A DNA stretch of 43,103 nt, from contig NZ_JAKLTQ010000031.1 in NCBI RefSeq assembly GCF_022012395.1, positions 1 to 43,103 on the forward strand. Reading direction: 5' to 3'. A model generated the notes under the pieces. That model did no database searches. It had not been told where the DNA came from and worked only from the letters and a program-made list of their open reading frames with translations. Of this stretch, positions 37,581 to 43,103 are shown piece after piece. How positions within the stretch are numbered: the stretch's first letter is position 1; every line of letters starts with the position of its first letter. Both the position numbers and the translations under genes were made by a program. The DNA comes from Arthrobacter hankyongi (GTDB taxonomy: Bacteria > Actinomycetota > Actinomycetes > Actinomycetales > Micrococcaceae).

Positions 37581-37612
37581 CACAGACTATCTCCCGATAT
37601 AGTGATTGGCAA
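37581..37612 (-). promoter_or_regulatory. vanA promoter with overlapping second operator
   Basis: On the minus strand TTGCCA (37612-37607) and TAGTCT (37589-37584) are 17 nt apart. The ACTATCT-N4-ATATAGT element (37586-37603) fills the spacer and touches the -10. On the plus strand TATAGT (37598-37603) could serve as a -10 for vanR, giving autoregulation. Confidence 0.6.
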
Positions 37613-37645
37613 TACATCCGCCGCCCCGATTTCCGAAAGCCACGC

Positions 37646-38230
37646 ATGAGCCTCCGCACCGCGCTGCTGGCGCTGCTGACGGTCGAGCCGATGACCGGCT
37701 ATGACCTCTACAAGCATTTCGAATCCTCCGTGGGCTACGTCTGGCACGCCCCGGATTCGCAGATCTATCCGGAACTGCGCAAGATGGAAAAGGATGGACT
37801 GCTCCAAGGCCGCGAGGTGCCGTGGGGACAGCGCGGCCGCAAGACCGAGTACCACGTCACCGAGGCAGGGATCGCCGCGTTCCGGGACTGGATGAACGGC
37901 ACCTTGGATTACAGCCGCGAGCGCGATCCGATGCACCTGAAGGCGGCCTACTTCGAATGGGCCGAGCCGGAGGCGGCCCGCCGGCAACTGCATGCCCATG
38001 AGGAGCACTACCGGGAGCGCAAGGCCCAATGGGAAGGGAAGATCCGCGAGATCGACACCGGCACCAGTGACATCCTGAACCGGCGCCTGGCCACCCTGCC
38101 GGAGAACGAACACCGTGCGGCCGCCGCATTCAAGCGGTACACCTACCAGGGGCTGGTGGCACGGGCCGAACAGGAGATCGAATGGGCCCGGCAGGGGCTG
38201 GCCCTGGTGGACGAACTGTACGGGAAATAA
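37646..38230 (+). CDS. vanR: PadR-family regulator, probable vanillate repressor VanR
   Basis: The 194-residue protein has the PadR winged helix: RTALLALLTVEPMTGYDLYKHF near the start, WHAPDSQIYPELRKMEKDGLL with the recognition helix near residues 33-53, and a wing GRKTEYHVTEAG near 65. A long C-terminal dimerisation coiled coil of the PadR-s1/Vir_act_alpha_C type follows (EHYRERKAQWEGKIREID). It is divergent from vanAB with two operator-like palindromes in the 130-nt gap, the arrangement of a local repressor relieved by vanillate. The gene ends 15 nt from the convergent NUDIX gene. The ligand is inferred from the neighbours and from similarity of the operator to that of corynebacterial VanR. 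Confidence 0.85.
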   Translation: MSLRTALLALLTVEPMTGYDLYKHFESSVGYVWHAPDSQIYPELRKMEKDGLLQGREVPWGQRGRKTEYHVTEAGIAAFRDWMNGTLDYSRERDPMHLKAAYFEWAEPEAARRQLHAHEEHYRERKAQWEGKIREIDTGTSDILNRRLATLPENEHRAAAAFKRYTYQGLVARAEQEIEWARQGLALVDELYGK

Positions 38231-38245
38231 CGGCCCGAGGCCCCG

Positions 38246-38968
38246 CTACCCGGCCAGCGGGACGTTGCGTTCGTAAACCCAGGGCAGGCGTGTCATGACC
38301 AGCCGGTTCCGGCCCGACGACGGCGTCCGGCCCGGTTCGTAGTCGGCGTCGCCCGACCAGGCGATGATCCGGGCCCCCTCCGAATCGTCCAGGAGCCGGC
38401 TCTGGTAGGTAGCCGGCGGCCGGCGGTGCGCCTCGGCCAGCGCCGCCTGCACGGACTCGGCCTGGAGCAGCCCGTGCAGCGTCACCCAGGTGGGCGGCAC
38501 CAGCTGCACCTGTCCCTCGCCGTGCCGGCGCAGCGCTTCCCGGGGCGTAAGCCACGCGTGGGCCACGTGCTCGCCGGGATTCAGGGTAACGGGACCTTCG
38601 GGTGCCCGGCCGAGGAAGAACCAGGTATGGAAGCGCCGGGGCGCCTCGGCCGGCGGGATCCAGCAGGACAGTTCGGCCAGCCCGCCGGCGTCCAGCACCA
38701 GGCCGGTCTCCTCCCGGGTCTCCCGCACGCCCGCGCGGCGGGCCGCCCGCCGGCTGCGCGCCCGCGCGCCGTCGTCAACCTCGACGGCGGGGGCCGCGCC
38801 TTCGGTGCCTTCGGTTCCGTAATCCTGCGGATCTACCTTTCCGCCCGGAAATACCCAGGCGCCCGCGAAGGACCCGGTGTTCCGCGGCCGTTCCAGCAGC
38901 AGCACCTGGGGCCCGTCCGGGGCGTCACGCAGCAGGACCACCGTGGCGGCAGCGTCCATCCGGGGCAT
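38246..38968 (-). CDS. NUDIX hydrolase
   Basis: The 240-residue protein has an N-terminal strand set (AATVVLLRDAPDGPQVLLLERPRNTGSFAGAW is split around residues 6-38), then FPGGKVDP. An insertion rich in Glu, Gly and Ala separates this from AGVRETREETGLVLD, which supplies the REXXEEXGU core of the Nudix box. The insertion is long compared with standard family members, as in the actinobacterial NUDT19-like group. It hydrolyses a nucleoside diphosphate-linked or CoA-type compound; the substrate is unknown. Start 38968 is chosen because GGAGGAA is 5 nt upstream. Longer frames to 39064 would overlap the channel gene. It lies downstream of the K+ channel gene with an 85-nt gap. Confidence 0.85.
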   Translation of the reverse strand: MPRMDAAATVVLLRDAPDGPQVLLLERPRNTGSFAGAWVFPGGKVDPQDYGTEGTEGAAPAVEVDDGARARSRRAARRAGVRETREETGLVLDAGGLAELSCWIPPAEAPRRFHTWFFLGRAPEGPVTLNPGEHVAHAWLTPREALRRHGEGQVQLVPPTWVTLHGLLQAESVQAALAEAHRRPPATYQSRLLDDSEGARIIAWSGDADYEPGRTPSSGRNRLVMTRLPWVYERNVPLAG

Positions 38969-39053
38969 CGGTTCCTCCGTCGTTGAGGCAGGTAGTTGCT
39001 CCGTCGACCGTACCGCGGACCGCTCGCCCGGCGCATCCGCACCGGGTCCGGGG

Positions 39054-39614
39054 CTACGGCCCACCGCTCAGGTCCCGGCGGGCCACCGAGAATGCGGCCT
39101 TGGCCACCACCACGATGACCACAAGGTCCAGGAGCATCTGCATCGTCACGATGGCACGGGCCAGTTGGCTGACGGCGGCGATGTCCCCGAAACCCACCGT
39201 GGCAAAGGTGGCCGTGGTGAAATACAGGGCATCGAGCCTGTTCAGCGGCTCGTTGAAGGCGCCCGGATCCGTGTTGGACAGGGTCAGGTACGCGATGGAA
39301 AACAGCACCAGGAAGACACATACCCCCACGGTCACGGCTTCCGCGGCGGTAGCCTCGGGCACCGCCGAACGCAGGATCCTGTGCACCTGGAGCAGCAGCA
39401 CCAGGATAAAGACGACCAGTCCCCCGAGCAGCCTGAGCCAGACCCCCTGGGCAATTCCCCAGTCACGGCCCTCGGCCGGCACCAGTAGGTAGACAATCAC
39501 CAGCCCGATCAGGACGGTGATGATATGAACTGCGGAGCGCCGGATGGTCCGGCGGCGTGCGGCCCTGTCCAGGCTGGCGAACCTCTGCGGCGTTGAATGC
39601 ACCCGGCTGTTCAT
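39054..39614 (-). CDS. Two-pore-type potassium channel family protein
   Basis: The 186-residue membrane protein has four hydrophobic segments: VHIITVLIGLVIVYLLV, WLRLLGGLVVFILVLLLQV, AEAVTVGVCVFLVLFSIAY and the last near residue 155-175. A pore loop lies between the last two and carries the selectivity filter TVGFGD in FTTATFATVGFGD. This matches small Ion_trans_2-type K+ channels of actinobacteria. It forms a tetrameric pore in the cytoplasmic membrane. There is no cytosolic RCK/TrkA-N regulatory domain. The ribosome binding site is weak (TAGGG). Not obviously linked to the catabolic genes around it. Confidence 0.87.
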   Translation of the reverse strand: MNSRVHSTPQRFASLDRAARRRTIRRSAVHIITVLIGLVIVYLLVPAEGRDWGIAQGVWLRLLGGLVVFILVLLLQVHRILRSAVPEATAAEAVTVGVCVFLVLFSIAYLTLSNTDPGAFNEPLNRLDALYFTTATFATVGFGDIAAVSQLARAIVTMQMLLDLVVIVVVAKAAFSVARRDLSGGP

Positions 39615-39684
39615 GATGGCCCTACATCCATAGCTGCATCATAGGCCCTGCACCCCGCCAAATATTGGCCGGCAGATGCGGAGC

Positions 39685-39711
39685 GGATGCCGGCGCTTCC
39701 GGCCGGCATCC
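39685..39711 (-). terminator. Hairpin after the phenol-hydroxylase gene
   Basis: GGATGCCGGC (39685-39694) and GCCGGCATCC (39702-39711) are perfect 10-bp arms with a 7-nt loop. It lies 3 nt past the stop codon at 39715-39717 and probably ends the catA operon. Confidence 0.6.
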
Positions 39712-39714
39712 ACC

Positions 39715-41307
39715 CTATTTTCGGTTGAGGAAGACGCTGACGTCGTCGTTGTTGATCAGGTCCGGAACGGTCCAGCCGTCGAGGTCGTATTCGGCCATGC
39801 AGGTTTCGGCGAACCCTTTCATCATGTCCGTAGTGCCCTGGGCCTGGGCGGCGAAGAGGATTTCGGCCTTGACGTTCTCGTGGTTGCCCGAATAGTTGCG
39901 TTCGTAGAGTTCATGCCGGCCGCCGAACTCGGTCCCGACCGAGTCCCAGAGCAGCTTCATCAGCTTCACCCGGTCCACCGCGGCGATGCCCTCGGAGCCG
40001 CGGATGTACTTGTCCAGGTAGGGGCGGATCTCAGGAACCTTGAAGTCCAGCGCGCTGGAGTTGAGGTAGATCAGGCCTGAAGAGACGTCCTGGTCGATGA
40101 TTTCCTTGATCCGTGGGTAGCCGGTGGCCATGAACATCCGGTAGGCCAGCCCATAGTCCAGTTTCGGCAGCACGGTGCCGTTGGGACCGGGGTCGGGATT
40201 GGCCGCCATCGCGTCGGCCAGCGCGTAGAACATGTTCCGCCAGCCGATGACCTCCCCGGTCCTGGCCTGGACGCCGCGGAAGTCCTTGGTCCCGGTGATC
40301 TCCAGGGCCTTCAGGAGCAGCCCGGCGATGAAGTCGATTTTCACCGCCAGGCGGATGACGCCTTGGAAGGTGAACCGGTTGATGAAGCCGGTCTGCGGGA
40401 AGAAGTTGTTGATCTTATCGATATCCCCGTAGCAGAAGATGTTCTCCCAGGGGATGAGCACCTGGTCGAAGACGAACACCGAGTCGTTCTCGTCCAGCCG
40501 GGACGAGAGCGGGTAGTCGAACGGGGTGCCCATCACCGCGGCCTGGTAGCTGTAGGACGCGCGGGAAATCAGCTTCACCCCCGGCGCGTCCATCGGCACG
40601 GTGCAGATCAGCGCGAATTCCCTGCGCTTGATCGGCAGCCCGTAGTGCGCGATGAAGTTGTAGTTGGTGATCGCGGACCCGGTGGCCACGACCTTGGCAC
40701 CCGAGACTATGACACCGTTGTCCGTCTCCTTCTCCACCTTCATGAACACGTCCCCGACCTCGTCAGGCGGCAGATTGCGGTCCACCGGCGGGTTGATGAT
40801 CGCGTGGTTCCAGTACAGGACCTTCTCCTGGGACTCGCGGTACCAGCGCAGCGCGTTCTCGCTATACGGTTCGTAGAACTCCGGCATCCCGCCCAGGGTG
40901 CCCAGGAAGGCCGCCTTGTAGTCCGGGGAGCGGCCCAGCCAGCCGTAGGTCATCCGCGCCCACGTTTCGATGGCCACCCGGTCCGACCTCAGGTCCTCGA
41001 CGCTGCGGGCGGCCTTGAAGAACGGGTGGGTCAGCCCGCCGGACCCGGTGTCCGTGGGCACCAGCAGCTTGTCCTGCAGGTCCGGATTGTGCAGGCCGTC
41101 GTACAGCCGCGCGACCATCCGAATGGGGTTGCGGAACGCCGGATGCGTGGTGACATCCTTGACCCGCTCGCCGTAGATCCACACCTCGCGGTCGTCTTTG
41201 AGGGAATTAATGTACTCGTCCCCGGTCATCGGCTTCAGCGGGTTGGCCGGGGTGGTGCGGGCACTCATGTCGGGAACTTCGGTCTTGTTATCGACGGCGT
41301 CAGTCAT
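39715..41307 (-). CDS. Flavin-dependent aromatic hydroxylase, oxygenase component (HpaB/PheA1 family)
   Basis: The 530-residue enzyme belongs to the 4-hydroxyphenylacetate 3-hydroxylase family: [35 protein letters not shown] is spread over residues 27-60, followed by [19 protein letters not shown] near 115, [10 protein letters not shown] and [19 protein letters not shown] near 200, and [10 protein letters not shown] near 490. It uses FADH2 from a separate reductase (the gene at 41345) to add an ortho hydroxyl group to a phenol. Sequence feel and the linked catA favour phenol 2-monooxygenase (as in Rhodococcus PheA1) over 4-hydroxyphenylacetate. Start 41307 has AGGACAGGA upstream; a longer frame to 41412 overlaps the reductase gene. 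It is the last of three genes. Confidence 0.88.
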   Translation of the reverse strand: MTDAVDNKTEVPDMSARTTPANPLKPMTGDEYINSLKDDREVWIYGERVKDVTTHPAFRNPIRMVARLYDGLHNPDLQDKLLVPTDTGSGGLTHPFFKAARSVEDLRSDRVAIETWARMTYGWLGRSPDYKAAFLGTLGGMPEFYEPYSENALRWYRESQEKVLYWNHAIINPPVDRNLPPDEVGDVFMKVEKETDNGVIVSGAKVVATGSAITNYNFIAHYGLPIKRREFALICTVPMDAPGVKLISRASYSYQAAVMGTPFDYPLSSRLDENDSVFVFDQVLIPWENIFCYGDIDKINNFFPQTGFINRFTFQGVIRLAVKIDFIAGLLLKALEITGTKDFRGVQARTGEVIGWRNMFYALADAMAANPDPGPNGTVLPKLDYGLAYRMFMATGYPRIKEIIDQDVSSGLIYLNSSALDFKVPEIRPYLDKYIRGSEGIAAVDRVKLMKLLWDSVGTEFGGRHELYERNYSGNHENVKAEILFAAQAQGTTDMMKGFAETCMAEYDLDGWTVPDLINNDDVSVFLNRK

Positions 41308-41344
41308 TGATCCTGTCCTTTCACGAAACGGCGGAGCCGGCACG

Positions 41345-41914
41345 CTAGGCGCGGCTGAGGGGCTTGAAGGCGCCGGCACCGGAGAACCAGCCCAGTTCGA
41401 GCGAGTCGCCACCGTGGTGCCAGTGGCTGGCGCCGGCCAGCGGTCCGAGCTGGCGGAACTTGCCGCCGAAGAACAGCAGCGGATCCCGGTCGGTGATCTC
41501 CAGGGTGGTGACTTCGCCGATCACGATCACGTGGTCGCCGCCGTCGTAGATATTCCACGGCTTGCATTCGAGCGTGGCCGAATTCTTCAACAGCACCGGC
41601 ACATCGCCCTCAAGCCGCCATTCGGGCTCCGCGGGAAGCGGCTTGCCGGCGAAGTGCCAGGCGACGTCCAGTTGGTCCTGGGACAGGATGTTGATCGCGA
41701 ACGGCGCCCCGGCCAGGTAGTGGGCGGCCTTGGAGCTGCGGGTCAGCGTCACCTGGGCCAGCGGCGGATCCAGGGACACGGCCGTGAACGCATTGACCGT
41801 GGCACCGTGCGGCACGCCCTCCGGGGAACGGCAGGTGACCACCGTGACCCCGGTGGCGAACCGGCCAAAGGTGTTGCGCAGCTCGCGCGGGTCAATGGCC
41901 GCCGGATTGCTCAT
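41345..41914 (-). CDS. Flavin reductase, partner of the phenol hydroxylase (HpaC/PheA2-like)
   Basis: The 189-residue protein has the HpaC-type split barrel: [28 protein letters not shown] is spread over residues 16-43, with [26 protein letters not shown] near 74 and the NADH-contact histidine region GASHWHHGG near the end. It reduces free flavin with NAD(P)H for the oxygenase encoded next. The start is the ATG at 41914, preceded by GGGAAG. The frame continues to a GTG at 41974, but that would overlap catA by 47 nt. It lies 13 nt after catA. It is distinct from the two other flavin-reductase-like genes at 18279 and 33986. Confidence 0.88.
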   Translation of the reverse strand: MSNPAAIDPRELRNTFGRFATGVTVVTCRSPEGVPHGATVNAFTAVSLDPPLAQVTLTRSSKAAHYLAGAPFAINILSQDQLDVAWHFAGKPLPAEPEWRLEGDVPVLLKNSATLECKPWNIYDGGDHVIVIGEVTTLEITDRDPLLFFGGKFRQLGPLAGASHWHHGGDSLELGWFSGAGAFKPLSRA

Positions 41915-41927
41915 GGCCGGCTTCCCG

Positions 41928-42803
<876 letters not shown>

Positions 42804-42978
42804 CTATCCGGCTGGACCGCCGGACATCCGGGATCTGGATTGTAGTTGTGCCGGGCGCGGCTTCACCGCAGGCCCGTGCGTTTCCATGCGACGTGGTTCA
42901 TCCGGGTGGTGTGATTCGGCCCACACCCCCTCAGCTCCACCCTAGAGTGGGAAATGGAAGGGAGCAAACATCCCTTAA

Positions 42979-43022
42979 CGACGGCGGCGGCACCCGTACA
43001 TGCCGGAGTGCCGCCGCCGTCG
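42979..43022 (-). terminator. Perfect 15-bp hairpin after the second catA-like gene
   Basis: CGACGGCGGCGGCAC (42979-42993) and its exact complement (43008-43022) enclose a 14-nt loop. On the minus strand it follows the partial gene's stop by 32 nt and is followed by TTAAGGG, a weak T-tract. It separates that gene from catA. Confidence 0.7.
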
Positions 43023-43054
43023 GAAAACCGCCCCGTGGACCGGTCGCCGAGTGG

Positions 43055-43103
43055 TTACTGGACCGGATCGAGGGCGAAGTTGTAGGTGACCTCCCGGCCG
43101 GCT
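43055..43103 (-). CDS. Second catechol 1,2-dioxygenase-like gene, 3' end only
   Basis: Only the last 15-16 codons are inside the window, ending at TAA (43057-43055). They read [15 protein letters not shown], which matches the C-terminus of catA at 41928 ([13 protein letters not shown]). The nucleotide identity is high with synonymous changes, so this is a diverged paralogue and not an assembly duplicate. The gene would be a tandem catA copy in the same orientation, closed by the hairpin at 42979-43022. Whether it is full length or has the same substrate cannot be seen. Confidence 0.8.
   Translation of the reverse strand, partial: AGREVTYNFALDPVQ

Overview
The window is high-GC DNA from an actinobacterium, most likely a soil member of the Micrococcaceae (Arthrobacter in the broad sense). 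This rests on the end of an F420-0:L-glutamate ligase gene, HAAT-type and lipoprotein-based uptake systems, a MhuD-like protein, a PadR-type VanR and a Rhodococcus/Arthrobacter-like CatA and two-component phenol hydroxylase. No rRNA, tRNA, insertion sequence, phage gene or CRISPR array was seen. Species cannot be named from the sequence alone.

Layout. 1-6.3 kb: general metabolism (cofE end, malic enzyme, aromatic/aspartate aminotransferase, a trehalose-phosphatase-like/GH15 fusion whose phosphatase site looks dead, and a DUF4287-type protein). 6.4-10.1 kb: a two-gene heterodimeric ABC exporter. 10.4-13.3 kb: an aromatic-acid MFS symporter facing an acyl/aryl-CoA ligase across a perfect 23-bp inverted repeat. 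13.5-32.4 kb: a run of 18 genes, all on the minus strand. In transcription order these are a CocE/NonD hydrolase, a branched-chain-amino-acid-type ABC importer (binding protein, livF, livG, livH and an apparently frameshifted livM), a Zn alcohol dehydrogenase, an aldehyde dehydrogenase, a luciferase-like monooxygenase, an AcoR-like activator, an SDR, a flavin reductase, a SnoaL-like protein, a second SDR, a class II aldolase, a HAD phosphatase, dhaL and dhaK. 32.7-38.2 kb: an orphan ABC binding lipoprotein, flavin-binding and MhuD-like small proteins, and vanB-vanA with a divergent vanR. 38.2-39.6 kb: a NUDIX hydrolase and a K+ channel. 39.7-43.1 kb: catA, a flavin reductase and a phenol-hydroxylase-type oxygenase, followed at the window edge by the 3' end of a second catA-like gene.

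How it fits together. Most of the window serves catabolism of aromatic or cyclic compounds. Vanillate O-demethylase (VanAB) with VanR makes protocatechuate, and the phenol hydroxylase pair with CatA makes muconate. The 13.5-32.4 kb block is the most unusual part. It holds the components expected for uptake, ester cleavage, alcohol oxidation and FMNH2-dependent (possibly Baeyer-Villiger type II) oxygenation, plus an aldolase/DHA-kinase end that would feed triose phosphates. Its two halves each carry the same palindrome, GTCTCA-N3-TGAGAC, about 100 nt upstream of their first gene (22864-22878 and 32484-32498). This suggests common control, plausibly by the AcoR-like protein encoded inside the block.

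A second regulatory link is an ACTATCT-N4-ATATAGT element present both over the vanA promoter and over the promoter of the orphan binding protein at 33713. This places that transporter component in the predicted VanR regulon.
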